Assembly (NCBI GenBank): GCA_963747735.1 | Contig: CAVVGE010000008.1 | Location: forward strand, 259,700 to 323,699 | Reading direction: 5' to 3' | From: AP-15 sp963747735 | Lineage (GTDB): Bacteria > Pseudomonadota > Alphaproteobacteria > ATCC43930 > CGMCC-115725 | Length of the DNA stretch: 64,000 nt | Part shown: positions 29,731-39,915 of the stretch, piece after piece | Layout of the letters: every line of letters starts with the position of its first letter | How positions within the stretch are numbered: the stretch's first letter is position 1 | Made by a program: the position numbers and the translations under genes | The notes under the pieces: model-generated | The model's input: the letters and a program-made list of their open reading frames with translations, nothing else | Database searches by the model: none | What the model was told of the DNA's origin: nothing

Positions 29731-30921
29731 GTGTCCTGTGCCAGAAATATCTTGTCACGTAAGCCATTTGATGGTTCTTTCCGCTGCGGCGGCGGCGGGG
29801 GCAGGAATGGCGTGGCAATCTGCGGTTGGGATCGAGTTGGATGAGGCCGAGCGGCGGGAGCTTGCGGCGCGGACGCGGCGCCGGAAGATCTCGCGTGCCG
29901 AGGCGATGCGCGCCGACATCGTGCTGCTGGCGGCCGATGGCGCGACCAATCTGGCGATTGCCGGGCAGCTTGGGATCAGCCGCCTGACGGTGGCGGTTTG
30001 GCGCCGGCGGTTCGCCGCCAAACGATTGGACGGCCTTGCCGACGAGCCCCGCCCCGGGGCGCCGCGCAAGATCGCGGACGAGAAGATTGCCGAAGTGGTG
30101 AGAACGACATTGGAGAGGATGCCGGCCGCCGCCACCCACTGGAGCACGCGCTCGATGGCCAGGGCCTCAGGTTTGTCGGTCTCGACCGTGCATCGCATCT
30201 GGCGGGCGTTCTCGCTCCAGCCGCACCGCAGCGAAACCTTCAAGCTGTCGACCGACCCGTTGTTTGTCGACAAGGTGCGCGACATCGTCGGCCTCTACCT
30301 CAACCCGCCGGACCACGCGCTGGTGCTCTGCGTCGATGAGAAATCGCAGATCCAAGCGCTCGATCGCACCCAGCCGCTGTTGCCGATGCGGCCGGGGCAA
30401 GCCGAGCGGCACACCCATGATTACAAGCGGCACGGGACGACCTCGCTGTTTGCCGCTCTCGACGTCAAGGCCGGAACCATCATCGGCAAATGCATGCAAC
30501 GCCACCGCTCGCAGGAGTTCCGCCGCTTTCTCGACACCGTCGAGACCAATCTCGCCAGCGATCTCGACATCCACGTCGTCATGGACAATGCCTCGAGCCA
30601 CAAGACCAAACTAATCCGCGACTGGTTCGCCAAACGGCCCCGCTGGCAGATGCACTTCACCCCCACATCCTCGTCGTGGATCAACCAGGTCGAGCGCTTC
30701 TTCGCCTTGCTCACCGACCAGCAGATCAAGCGCGGCGCCCATCGCTCGACCGCCGCGTTGGAAGCCGCGATCACCGCTTACATCGAGGCTCGCAACGCCG
30801 ACCCCAAACCCTTTCGCTGGACCAAAACCGCCGACGACATCCTGGCCTCGGTCGAGCGATTTTGTCGCCGCACCATCGATGTCCAGACCCAGTGTGAATA
30901 GAAATTTACAAGACAGGACAC
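29731..30921 (+). mobile_element. IS630-family element, intact
   Basis: Ends are GTGTCCTG (29731) and CAGGACAC (to 30921), flanked on each side by TA (29729-29730 and 30922-30923), the normal IS630 target. It contains a single full-length transposase. The same right-end sequence closes the truncated IS630 copy at 36638-36645. Confidence 0.92.
29738..30901 (+). CDS. IS630 family transposase
   Basis: The conserved protein begins near MAWQSAVGIELDEAERREL (an ATG at about 29807; the open frame extends further upstream). The N-terminal helix-turn-helix (TNLAIAGQLGISRLTVAVWR) is followed by the DDE domain: LVLCVDEKSQIQALDRTQPL (first Asp), DIHVVMDNASSHKTKLIRDW (second Asp) and HFTPTSSSWINQVERFFALL (Glu). 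No frame breaks. Likely active. Confidence 0.93.
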   Translation: MPEISCHVSHLMVLSAAAAAGAGMAWQSAVGIELDEAERRELAARTRRRKISRAEAMRADIVLLAADGATNLAIAGQLGISRLTVAVWRRRFAAKRLDGLADEPRPGAPRKIADEKIAEVVRTTLERMPAAATHWSTRSMARASGLSVSTVHRIWRAFSLQPHRSETFKLSTDPLFVDKVRDIVGLYLNPPDHALVLCVDEKSQIQALDRTQPLLPMRPGQAERHTHDYKRHGTTSLFAALDVKAGTIIGKCMQRHRSQEFRRFLDTVETNLASDLDIHVVMDNASSHKTKLIRDWFAKRPRWQMHFTPTSSSWINQVERFFALLTDQQIKRGAHRSTAALEAAITAYIEARNADPKPFRWTKTADDILASVERFCRRTIDVQTQCE

Positions 30922-31232
30922 TAGCGCCCATGGATCATGTAGGCGATCCCATACCCGACCGCACCCGCAATCAAGAGCGCTAAAAATGGCTGCTCGGCGG
31001 TATTGCGGCTAACATAATCGGCCGCCTGGGAGCCCTGCTGATAAGCCGTCGATGCTGCCTCGCCGGCCTGGTTGCCTGCTGTGATGGCTGCGTCTCGGAT
31101 CGCGCTGCTCGCCTTTGTCGCCGCAGTCTGCGCACTTCCGGCAAGGTCTTTCGCGGCCTCTATGCCGCTGCCAATGCCGTCTTGCAACGCCCTTACATTG
31201 CTCGCCTGATCACCTGATCGATTGTCGCTCAT
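30921..31232 (-). CDS. DUF883/ElaB-like membrane-anchored protein
   Basis: 103 residues starting MSDNRSGDQASNVRALQDGI (ATG 31232). A helical Ala/Gln-rich body (AKDLAGSAQTAATKASSAIR) leads to EQPFLALLIAGAVGYGIAYM then IHGR, a C-terminal membrane anchor as in YqjD/ElaB ribosome-associated proteins. The TAG stop is formed by the TA target and first base of the IS630 end. The pre-insertion sequence would also read TAG, so the protein is unchanged. Confidence 0.65.
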   Translation of the reverse strand: MSDNRSGDQASNVRALQDGIGSGIEAAKDLAGSAQTAATKASSAIRDAAITAGNQAGEAASTAYQQGSQAADYVSRNTAEQPFLALLIAGAVGYGIAYMIHGR

Positions 31233-31385
31233 ATCCGCCCCCATCTTTGCCGATGGCCCACGCCATATCAGACTGCGAACGACGCGATGGCGAGAACACT
31301 CCGAACTCTTGAACGGGATGGACAGGTGGTGCACCGGGTAACCGCGTGAGACCAGCGAAGAGATTTTCGGGTGCGTGCTGATTCC

Positions 31386-31535
31386 GGCGAGGTCATGCGC
31401 TTGCGCCGGGAGAAACAGCTGGGTCCCTCGGCAATCGCGCGCCGGCTCGAGATCGGCCGGGCCAGCGTCTATCGCCTCCTTGGCAAACAGGCTGCGGTCG
31501 CGGCGAGCGGGGGTGTCGATGCCGATCAGGCCTGA
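31386..31535 (+). pseudogene. Serine recombinase C-terminal (HTH) fragment
   Basis: Frame 0 reads GEVMRLRREKQLGPSAIARR, LEIGRASVYRLLGKQ, ending DADQA and TGA at 31533. This is the helix-turn-helix tail of a small resolvase; the catalytic part is missing. The N-terminal remnant at 6744-6980 lacks exactly this part, although the two need not come from the same gene. Confidence 0.7.
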
Positions 31536-31547
31536 GATGCGGGGGTT

Positions 31548-31892
31548 TTACCCCAGCAATTGGCCGGAGATCAGCCGTCGGGTGCGGTTCGATCCGAAGA
31601 AGGTAAATGTGATCGTGTCTAGCGTCGGCGACACGTTTGCAAATGCGAACGAGCCCGAAACACCGGAGCCCGTTGAGCAGGCGGGCGCGAGGCTGACCGA
31701 ATCGACGCAAAAGCCGGGATTGGCCGGATCGGTATGGGGGGTGGGTCCGCCCAAGGGGATGATCACCGTGTTACCGCTTTCCGACGTGGTGAATTCGTAG
31801 GTGCTCCCGACGATCGTCGCATTGGCAACAGGCGCAAATGCCAAGGACAATGCCGCCGCGATGTATGAAGCGCGTATCCGCATGAGTTCCAC
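31548..31892 (-). pseudogene. Exported PEP-CTERM-like protein, 3' truncated
   Basis: Starts MELMRIRASYIAAALSLAFA with a signal peptide ending ANA, then TIVGSTYEFTTSESGNTVII, PLGGPTPHTDPANPGFCVDS and GSFAFANVSPTLDTITFTFF. The pattern is that of PEP-CTERM sorted proteins, but homology stops at FFGSNRT and the tail LISGQLLG is foreign. The break lies next to the resolvase fragment. Confidence 0.6.
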
Positions 31893-32153
31893 CTCAGAGT
31901 TGCTCGGTCGTGGGCCAGCAGCGCCCCAGACTCGATCATCGTCGAGCGCGAGAGAAGCGTCAAAAATGGGTTAATCACGCCCTAGGGCGGCCTCGGAGAC
32001 CGCCATAACCTAAAAGATAATTTAAGATATTGAGAAGGGGTGGCGCCCGCCTCTGCTGAGGGTTACCCGAATACCTTCCTACCTTATCCATCACGCGGAA
32101 AAGTTGATTACTGTCTGGTTTAATGGGAACGAAATCGGCGGGCGATTTTGGCG

Positions 32154-32529
32154 TTACCTGACGAGTTCGCTGGTGTCGCGGATGGGGTCGATGATGACGT
32201 TGGCCCAAAACCGGCGACCGTCTTTGTGCACCTGCCAGCCCTCGCCCTCGAACTTACCCTCGCTGGCCGCCGTGGCGAGGGCCTTTGCGGGCAATCCCTT
32301 TGCGCGATCTTCCTCCCTGTAGAACCGCGAGAAAATGCTCGCCGATTGATTTTTCGGCTTCCTTATAGCCTTTGATCCGGCGTGCACCGGGGTTCCAGCT
32401 CGTTATGAAGCCATCCGGATCAACCATATAGATGACGTAATCGGTCACCGCCTCGACCAAGAGGCGGCAGCGCCCCTCTTCGGGGACGGTATCGATAAAT
32501 CTGCCAGGCGAGGCCGATTGCGGCCGCAT
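32154..32529 (-). pseudogene. PAS-domain sensor fragment, frameshifted
   Basis: RLLVEAVTDYVIYMVDPDGF, ITSWNPGARRIKGYKEAEKS and IGEHF are in one frame. An extra base near 32333-32340 moves the rest (SRFYREEDRAKGLPAKALAT, KDGRRFWANVIIDPIRDTS) to the next frame, which stops at 32154 after ELVR where a histidine kinase PAS protein would continue. Sensor kinase or photoreceptor remnant. Confidence 0.7.
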
Positions 32530-32763
32530 CCCCCGCCCTTAGGCGGACATCGGGTCTCGTGCGAGATTTCCTTGTGAATGATCGCGGACTCAAGAGCCTC
32601 TTCGAGAGGCCGGTCGAGATTCTGGAGATGGACGGGTCAGCGCCGCAATTTCGTCAAGGTCGGGAGCCTCGAATCTCGGACGACCGGCGAGAGGTTGGCG
32701 TTTGCGCTTGCGCGAATTGACCGATCGTCTCTCACCCCAAGCGCTCCTGCTCGTGACATCTCG

Positions 32764-34701
32764 GTGTCTGGCGCGCGGCAAGGGCGAAGCGGACGACATC
32801 GGCTGTTGACGTTCCGGATCGCGATAACGGCCGCTGTGATGGCGCTCGTCGCGGCGCTCGCGGCGTGTATGTTGGTGATTTAGATCGCGACTTTTCATGC
32901 GGCGGCACGCGCGGCGGCGTCCTCCGCGATGGCTGCGGCCAGCGCCAACACCCGCAATCACCTCGAGGCCGACGTGTCGCAGCTCGGCTCCGTCGTTCGG
33001 GTTCTGGCGGCAGATCCCGCTCTCGCCGCTTCGGACCAGAGGAGCGAAAACGACAACGCCATCGTTCTGTTCAAAGCCGCGCTGCGCGAAGTGCCGCAGG
33101 CGGACAGCTTCTACGTCGGCTATGGCAATGGCTGCTGGCTGCAGGTGCGGCGCGTCGACGTCCTCGACCCGAACGAACGCCGTAAGCTCGGGGCGCCACC
33201 CGCGTCCGTTTGGAATATCAATCTGGTGCGCCCGATGCCCGCCGGAGCTTTGCCGATGCGGCGCATCTTCGAAGACGGCGAAGACCACAAGATCGCAGCG
33301 CTCGATCTGCCGGGGTACGGCTATGACACGCGCAAGCGGGACTGGTATCGCGACACGACGGACGCGGACCGGCCGCTCGTCTCCTCGCCCTACGCTTCGT
33401 TCAGCATCAGCACGCCGATGGTCACGCTGAGCGCACCGCTGCGCGGCGAGGTACCAGGCGTCGTCGCCGCAGATCTCAAGCTCGACACGTTCAGCGAGTT
33501 GGTCCAGGCGCAGCGCCCCGGCGCGCATGGCACGGCTGTCGTCTTCGACGAGTTCGGCGCGCTGATCGCCTATCCCGATTTTGCCCGGCTCGTGCGCGGC
33601 GCGCCGTCGCATTCTACCGATCCACAGCTTCCAAACATCGGCGCGATCCGCACCGGACTCGTCGGCGCGGTGATGCGGCGATGGGACGGCAGCGACAGTT
33701 ATGACGGCAGCGTTCGCGGCAACGACGGACGACGATACCTGTTTCGTCTGCGGAAATTTTCTCGCGGCGACCAATTCAGCGGCTACTCGCTGCTGCTGGC
33801 GGCGGAAGACGATTTCGCGCAGCAGGTGCGCAGTTTGCAGATCAAAGGAATCATTATCGCACTTTTCGCCGGCGGTTGCTTCGTCCCGCTGGTGTGGATC
33901 TTCGGCGGCCGGATGTCGACCGCGCTGCAGCGGATCACGGGTCAGGCAAGCCGGCTACAAGCGCTGGCGGCGCCCGACGATGCGCCGGTCACCTCGCGGA
34001 TCGCGGAAATTCACGAGCTCGGCAGGGTCATGGCGGTCGCGCGGCGCAGCATTTGGTCCTTTGCCCGCTTTGTCCCGAAAGACATTGTCAAAGGCATCAT
34101 CGACGGCTCGATTTCGACCGAGCTCGGCGGGGTCCGGCAGGAAATTACGATCCTCTTCACCGACGTCACGAATTTCACCGGAATTGCCGAACGAGCCGAC
34201 CCCGACCGATTGATGATCCAGACCTCGCGCCATTTCACGGCCTTGACGCAAGCGTTTCTTGCCGAGGGCGGGACCGTGGACAAGTACATTGGCGATTCGG
34301 TGATGGTTTTTTGGAACGCTCCCCATCCGCAACCCGATCATGTCGCGCGGGCCTGTCGCGCGGCGCTTGCCGCCAGGGCGGCCAGCGACGCCCTCAATGC
34401 GCAATTCGAAATCGAGAAGCTGCCGCCGTTCTCCGTGCGTCTCGGCATTCATTCGGGGATTGCGGTCGTCGGAAATGTGGGTTCGGCGGAGCGCATGAAT
34501 TACACCGTTCTCGGCAACAGCGTGAACCTGGCGGCCCGCCTCGAAGGGCTGAACAAAGAATACCGGACGACGATCCTCGTCAGCGAGGCGGTCCGCGACC
34601 GCGCCGAGCATCTTTTTCGCTTCAACCCCGTCGCTTCAGTCGTCGCCAAGGGGATGACGCAGGAAACCCGCGTGTACGAGCTGATCGACGCCGTGACCTG
34701 A
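32764..34701 (+). pseudogene. Class III adenylate/guanylate cyclase with cache and HAMP, amber codon inside
   Basis: A GTG at 32764 opens an N-terminus with one membrane helix (LLTFRIAITAAVMALVAAL), interrupted by an in-frame TAG at 32881-32883. The same frame continues to 34701. It then shows a dCache-like periplasmic sensor (YDTRKRDWYRDTTDADRPLV), a second helix (IIIALFAGGCFVPLVWIF), HAMP, and the cyclase domain: EITILFTDVTNFTGIAERA, GTVDKYIGDSVMVFWNAP (both metal Asp) and RMNYTVLGNSVNLAARLEGL. Translation could restart at 32929, but that product would lack the first helix. It is convergent with the binding-protein gene 15 bp away. Either a single-base nonsense mutation or a sequence error. 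Confidence 0.8.
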
Positions 34702-34716
34702 GAGAGGCGGTGCCCG

Positions 34717-36009
34717 TTACTGCGCCCGGCAGGCGCCGGTGCCGGGAGGGTCGGGCTGCCAGCACGCAGCACCAGTTTCTGTCAAGAGGCCGTTCAGCGT
34801 CTCCGCTTCGCTGTCGAGGACCGGGCGCGGCGGTTCGCCGTGCAGCACGATCCGCTGGAACGCGTCGATGAAAATCCGATCGAATTCGCCGCCGCGCTCG
34901 CCGAGACCCATTGGCGGCGACGCCGGCACCGCGTCGTTGGCCGCTTGCATCTTTTCAATCGCGGCGTCGGCCATCTGGACGCCCGGGTCGAGGTCCGACG
35001 GCATCGCCGCCTTCACCACTGGGAAGAAGCCGACGATCCGGGCGGTGACGATCTGTGTTCGCGGCCGGGTCAGATAATCGATCAGCGCCGCAGCACCCTC
35101 CGGGTCCGGTGCACCGCTCGGTACGGCGAGCCCGACCAGCACCGGCATATAGCCCCGTCCTTCGGGCCCGGCGGGAGCGGGGAAGGCGACGAACGCGTCA
35201 GGGTTGCGACGTAGCGCGTCAAGCAAGCGGGCGACGTGGTCCCAAGCGATCCAGACCTCGCCGGAGAGCAACGGGGGCGCCATGAAATTCCAGCTCGTCG
35301 AATTCGGATTGATGCTCTTCCATAAGGCCGCGAACCGCGTCCACATCGCTGCGGCTGCCGGCGAGCGGAACGGAACCACGACACCGCCGGTATAGGAGGG
35401 GTAAAGGAAACCCTCGAAAAAGCGCTGCATCAGCCCATGCGGCCCCGCCGGAAACCCGAGCAGCCGCTTGCCGGTGTTCCGATCAACCGCCTCAGCCCAG
35501 GCCGCGAGCTGATCGTAGCTGAGCGCGTCGAGGTCGGCCCCGCGGGGCAGATAGGGCAGCGCTTTTTTGTTGGCGACCATGATGTAGCTCGCCTGCATCC
35601 AAGGGATATAACGCTGGTGCGCGGTGCCTAACTTGCCGAGCAAAAGCAGTCGCTGCGGCATGCCGCGGTCCCTCAGCTTCTGGGCAAGGTTGTCGAGCGG
35701 AGCCAAGGCGCCGAGCGGCACGAGCGGCTGCAATTCCCCAGGCAACGCGCCAAGGACGCTGATCGTATGCGGGCCGCTGCGCTGCTCGGCCGCGACGCGT
35801 GCCAGAAACTGCCGCGGAAGCGCGGCGACGTAGTCAACCTCGCGCGCAAAATCCTTGAGCATCAGGTTGCGCATTCTCTGCGCCTCCGCGATTGGCCGCA
35901 GTTGCGTCGACAAAAAGACCAAGGGACCGTTCGACGCGGCGTCGCCGATTGCTGTGACGAGCCCAGCGGCGCAAACCAACAAGGCGAGCGGTAACAATAT
36001 CCTGCGCAC
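34717..36009 (-). CDS. Extracellular solute-binding protein (family 1-like)
   Basis: The GTG at 36009, preceded by AGGAGG, gives a 430-residue protein with signal peptide RRILLPLALLVCAAGLVTA. Motifs: FLSTQLRPIAEAQRMRNLML, RYIPWMQASYIMVANKKALP (hinge motif of sugar-type binding proteins), LLSGEVWIAWDHVARLLDAL and EGAAALIDYLTRPRTQIVTA. No ABC permease or ATPase is adjacent. It is tail to tail with the cache cyclase, so a partnership in nutrient sensing is possible but unproven. Confidence 0.8.
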   Translation of the reverse strand: MRRILLPLALLVCAAGLVTAIGDAASNGPLVFLSTQLRPIAEAQRMRNLMLKDFAREVDYVAALPRQFLARVAAEQRSGPHTISVLGALPGELQPLVPLGALAPLDNLAQKLRDRGMPQRLLLLGKLGTAHQRYIPWMQASYIMVANKKALPYLPRGADLDALSYDQLAAWAEAVDRNTGKRLLGFPAGPHGLMQRFFEGFLYPSYTGGVVVPFRSPAAAAMWTRFAALWKSINPNSTSWNFMAPPLLSGEVWIAWDHVARLLDALRRNPDAFVAFPAPAGPEGRGYMPVLVGLAVPSGAPDPEGAAALIDYLTRPRTQIVTARIVGFFPVVKAAMPSDLDPGVQMADAAIEKMQAANDAVPASPPMGLGERGGEFDRIFIDAFQRIVLHGEPPRPVLDSEAETLNGLLTETGAACWQPDPPGTGACRAQ

Positions 36010-36261
36010 ATTCCCTCCTGCCGCACGGTGAGGAAGCGCGGCTCGCCCCGGCTGGGGTCCGAACGCCAGCGTAATACCTGTAGCGGCGCGCAATCATGAT
36101 GAACGGCTCGACGCGCAATCAAGGGCGGTTTCTGACACAGGGTAGCTGAGACTGGAGGGTGGGTTCGACGCACGCTGTTTGAGACCGAGCGCAGGCTCGG
36201 TGAGACGGACGCGAGATCGAGCGTTGCGACGCAAAATGCGTGAGACGGATAGCGTCGGGGC

Positions 36262-36645
36262 TGCTGGCTGATCCGCGCGGAAAACTACGCCACCCACAAA
36301 CATCCCAAGAGCCTGTCCTCGCGAAGGCGGGGGTGCGGGCCTGGCTGGATAAGCACTCCCGCTTCACCATGCACTTCACGCCGACTTCATCATCCTGGCT
36401 TAATCTGGTCGAGCGTTTCTTCGCCGATCTGACCGCCGATGTGATCCGCGCCGGCAGCTTCGCCTCGGTCAACGACCTGGTGCGCGACATCAACACCTAT
36501 CTCGCCGAGCGCAATGCCGATCCAAAGCCCTACCGCTGGCGGGCACAGGGCGCCGACATCCTCGCCAAAATCAAACGCGCCCGCGCCACCCTCGAAAATC
36601 TCTCCGCCGCATGAGTTATTGGTCGGCAATTGAGATTCAGGACAC
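36262..36645 (+). mobile_element. IS630-family remnant (3' third)
   Basis: Encodes ENYATHKHPK, then after a 23-nt insertion VRAWLDKHSRFTMHFTPTSS, SWLNLVERFFADLTADVIRA and NADPKPYRWRAQGADILAKI, ending at 36614. The right end CAGGACAC (36638-36645) plus TA matches IS630 copy 1. The 5' two thirds, including both catalytic Asp residues, are missing. Confidence 0.8.
36310..36332 (+). repeat. 23-nt palindromic insertion in IS630 remnant
   Basis: AGCCTGTCCTCGC, loop GAAG, GCGGGG, placed between CATCCCAAG and GTGCGGGCC. Removal restores HKHPKVRAWLDKH. One stem base is mismatched (T-C side) relative to the other copies. Confidence 0.8.
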
Positions 36646-36705
36646 TAGCGTCGGTCCTGAGCGTTGAAGAGGTCACTCTGTTGCTTCAGAAGTACACGGA
36701 CCAAG

Positions 36706-37350
36706 TTATGGTGGTTCTATCATGCCAACCGTTTGAAATGCAGCCAGGATCGGGGCGGCTTGCTTCGGCAAGGGCTCAATGGCAACGTTGGCTACCCCGG
36801 TGGATTTCATGTCCAGCGCGTCTGCCGCACGCGGCGAAAGGTCGATTATCCGCCCGTGCGTGTAAGGACCGCGATCATTGATTTTGACGATGACCGAGCG
36901 GCCGTTGTCGAGATCGATCACCTTGGCAAAAGAGGCCAACGGCAGCGATCGATGCGCCGCTGTGGCGGTGACGACGTCAAGGGTCTCACCGCTGGCGGTC
37001 TTGCTACCAACGAGATCATACCAGGCAGCCTTACCGAACTGAGTGTTCTCAGCCACAGACGGATAGCCGCAGCACGAGTCTGCGCCACCGTCACATGCCT
37101 CTGCTGCGGACCCGAGAGCCGAGCGCCATAGCTCCGCTCGCTTGAAGCTGTTGGTCGCGGACCTTCCTTTCCGAACCGCCCTACAATCGAAGCTATCAGG
37201 TCGGGCGGTCAGCAATTGGGCACTTCCTGGGGCCGTTCCGGCCCCTTCGCCCAGATAATGAGAGGTGTTCTTTTCCGGCGGCTTCGTTACCGCGCAGGCG
37301 GATGTGATCAAACAGGCAAAGGAAATACCGATCGTTCGACGCATTGGCAT
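36706..37350 (-). CDS. rlpA: RlpA-like septal ring lytic transglycosylase
   Basis: About 214 residues from ATG 37350 (MPMRRTIGISFACLITSAC), with a lipobox-like end (ITSAC) suggesting a lipoprotein. The double-psi beta-barrel domain is complete: GKAAWYDLVGSKTASGETLD, TAAHRSLPLASFAKVIDLDN, GRSVIVKINDRGPYTHGRII and DLSPRAADALDMKSTGVANV. The catalytic Asp of the NDRGP motif is present. RlpA cuts naked glycan strands at the septum. No SPOR domain is seen. The C-terminus ends at 36706, just beyond the IS630 remnant. Confidence 0.85.
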   Translation of the reverse strand: MPMRRTIGISFACLITSACAVTKPPEKNTSHYLGEGAGTAPGSAQLLTARPDSFDCRAVRKGRSATNSFKRAELWRSALGSAAEACDGGADSCCGYPSVAENTQFGKAAWYDLVGSKTASGETLDVVTATAAHRSLPLASFAKVIDLDNGRSVIVKINDRGPYTHGRIIDLSPRAADALDMKSTGVANVAIEPLPKQAAPILAAFQTVGMIEPP

Positions 37351-37784
37351 TGCATCGTATCCCCTCTCGTCGAGCATTCCTCCGGCCTTGCGAAAACGAA
37401 TACGCTTTCCATGCCGATGGTAGTTGGCATGGGCAGGGAAATGCTGATCTACGTATACCCGGTCCCTGGACTGGAATCAGGCGCGGCAGGCAGAACAATC
37501 GACGCTAGCGAGCGTAAAACGTGTCTGTCAAGCCTAGGACGACTTCCTCCTGTGACATTTTTTCGACCCAGCTTGTGGTGATGACTTTGACAAGTTGTCA
37601 CCATCGATTACTGATTGTTATCAATTCGATTTCTTACCATCTCCAAGTTTATTCAGGCGCCGTCGATTTCGGCTTTAAACGAAAAAGGCTTATCCCTCTG
37701 CGTCCGGTGCCACAAAATGTTGTAGCCATGGGGACGGATCGGTGTTAGAACAAATATCGAACACGATGGGCTCCGGTGGTGCAG
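37351..37784. other. Intergenic stretch, nothing recognised
   Basis: 434 bp, AT-richer than average, upstream of rlpA and of the IS1595 remnant. The last ~70 bp may contain the left end of the IS1595 element; I could not define the inverted repeat. Confidence 0.35.
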
Positions 37785-38276
37785 ATGACCCACTTTCCCC
37801 GCTCCTTGATCGAGTTTCAGCAGCGCTTCGCGGATGAGGCGGCCTGTGTCAGATACCTGTTCGCGGCGCGCTGGCCCGAGGGCTTTGTCTGCCCCGGCTG
37901 CGGCAAGATCAAGGCGTGGCAACTGCAAACCAAACCGTGGACCCCCGCCTTCGCGAGGGCAGGCTCTGGGAATGCGCCGGCTGCGGCAAGCAGACCTCGG
38001 TCACCGCCGGCACCATCATGCATCACTCCAAGCTGGCGCTGACCACTTGGTTCTTGGGCGGCCTATCTGATGGCGACCCATTCCAACGGGATTTCGGCGC
38101 TGCAGCTGCAACGCCAGCTCGCGCTCGGCTCCTACAAGAGCGCTTGGCTGCTGTGCGCCAAGCTGCGCGCCAGCATGCTGGCGCCCGGCCGCAGCCCGCT
38201 CGCCGGTCTGGTCGAGATCGACGAGACCGAGATCGCCTGCCGCAGCAAGCATGACCCGCTCACCGGCGCCGCCTGA
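37785..38276 (+). pseudogene. IS1595 family transposase, 5' part, disrupted
   Basis: MTHFPRSLIEFQQRFADEAA, ARWPEGFVCPGCGKIKAWQL (zinc ribbon) then a 23-nt insertion at 37943-37965; afterwards WECAGCGKQTSVTAGTIMHH and SKLALTTWFLG. An extra G near 38060 changes frame again before AYLMATHSNGISALQLQRQL and LVEIDETEIACRSKHDPLTG. The gene is cut at 38276 by the left end of IS21. The DDE domain is incomplete. Confidence 0.85.
37943..37965 (-). repeat. 23-nt palindromic insertion in IS1595 transposase
   Basis: On the minus strand AGCCTGCCCTCGC, loop GAAG, GCGGGG, flanked by CCCAG and GTCCACGG. Removing it restores QTKPWTWECAGC. It is in antisense orientation to the transposase. Confidence 0.8.
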
Positions 38277-38392
38277 ATGTAAATCGGCATGGAATAAGGA
38301 CCCTGTTTAGGGGGTGATCGGCATCCAATCGGGACCCCCGGGACGGTGGGTCCACAGTGGCTTCCATGGGGAACCTGGGAGCCTGTCGGGGG

Positions 38393-39915
38393 ATGCTGAT
38401 AGTGGAGACGATCGCGAAGATCCGTCGGGCGTATTTTGTTCAGAAGAAGCCGATCAGGGCGATCTGCCGGGAGCTTCGAGTATCCCGAAAGGTGGTGCGC
38501 AAGGTGGTCCGGTCGGAGGCGACGGAGTTTCGCTATGCGCGCGGGACGCAGCCGCTGCCGAAGATCGATCCGTGGCGAGGCGAGCTCGACGCGCTGCTGC
38601 TTTCGAATGAGGGCAAGGCGGCACGCGAGCGGCTGACGCTGATCCGGGTCTACGAAGAGCTGCGTGGCCTGGGTTACGAGGGCAGCTACGACGCGGTGCG
38701 GCGGTACGCGAAGAGCTGGCTCGCCGAGCGGGGTGCGGTGACCGCACAGGCCTATGTACCGCTGAGCTTCGCCCCGGGCGAGGCCTACCAGTTCGACTGG
38801 TCGCACGAGATCGTGCTGATCAACGGGGTAACGGTGACCGTCAAGGTCGCGCATGTCCGGCTGTGCCACAGCCGGATGCTGTTCGTACGGGCCTATCCGC
38901 GCGAGACCCAGGAGATGGTGTTCGATGCCCACGACCGGGCGTTCGCCTTCTTCAAGGGCACCTGCGCGCGTGGCATCTACGACAACATGAAGACGGCGGT
39001 CGAGACGGTGTTCGTCGGCAAGGAGCGGCAGTACAACCGCCGCTTCCTGCAGATGTGCGGGCACTATCTGGTCGAGCCCACCGCCTGCACCCCGGCCTCG
39101 GGGTGGGAGAAGGGCCAGGTCGAGAACCAGAGCCTGCCCCGGCGAAGGCCGGGGTCGGGCTGGTGCGCGAGCGCTTCTTCACGCCGCGTCTGCGGATGGC
39201 GAGCTATGACGAGTTGAACGGCTGGCTGCTCGACCGTTGCGTCGCCTATGCCAAGGCGCACAAGCACCCAGAGAGTGCCGAGCAGACAATCTGGCAGGCC
39301 TTCGAGGCGGAGCGCCCGCATCTGGTGCCGATCGCCGGCCGCTTTGACGGGTTCCATGCCCTTCCGGCCGCGGTCTCGAAGACCTGCCTGGTGCGCTTCG
39401 ACAACAACAAGTACTCGGTTGTCTCGCGCGCCGTAGGCCGCCCGGTCGAGATCCATGCCTATGCCGACCGCATCGTCATCCGTCAGGACGGTGCCGTCGT
39501 CGCCGAGCATCCGCGCTGCTTCGGGCGCGGCGAGACGATCTACGATCCCTGGCACTACGTGCCGGTGCTGGCCAGGAAGCCCGGCGCCCTGCGCAACGGT
39601 GCGCCGTTCAAGAACTGGCCGCTGCCGGCCGGCCTGGAGCGCCTGCGGCGCCGGCTGAAGGGGTCCGACGACGGCGACCGCCAGATGGTCAAGATTCTCT
39701 CCGCGGTGCTGACCGACGGCCTCGCCGCGGTGGAGGGGGCCTGTGCCGAGGCGCTCGGCGATGGCGTTCACTCCGCCGATGTCGTCCTCAACATCCTGGC
39801 GCGGCGCCGCGACCCCGCGCCGGCGGCGGCGATCCTGACCCCGGAAGCGCTGCGCCTGCATCATGCGCCGATTGCCGATTGTGCTCGTTACGACCGTCTG
39901 CGCAGCGCCTCCTGA
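38393..39915 (+). pseudogene. istA: IS21 transposase IstA, frameshifted by insertion
   Basis: The start MLIVETIAKIRRAYFVQKKP is followed by an HTH (IRAICRELRVSRKVVRKVVR) and DDE catalytic core (EAYQFDWSHEIVLINGVTV, VFDAHDRAFAFFKGTCARGI, GWEKGQVENQ). Exactly after GQVENQ a 23-nt palindrome (39131-39153) shifts the frame. The remaining VGLVRERFFTPRLRMASYDE to YDRLRSAS runs in the next frame to TGA 39913-39915. Without the insertion it would be a normal IstA of about 500 residues. Confidence 0.9.
39131..39153 (+). repeat. 23-nt palindromic insertion in istA
   Basis: AGCCTGCCCCGGC, loop GAAG, GCCGGG, between GAGAACCAG and GTCGGGCTG. The stem base pair GC/GC is swapped relative to the IS1380 copy while pairing is kept. 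Removal restores GQVENQVGLVRERF. Confidence 0.85.
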
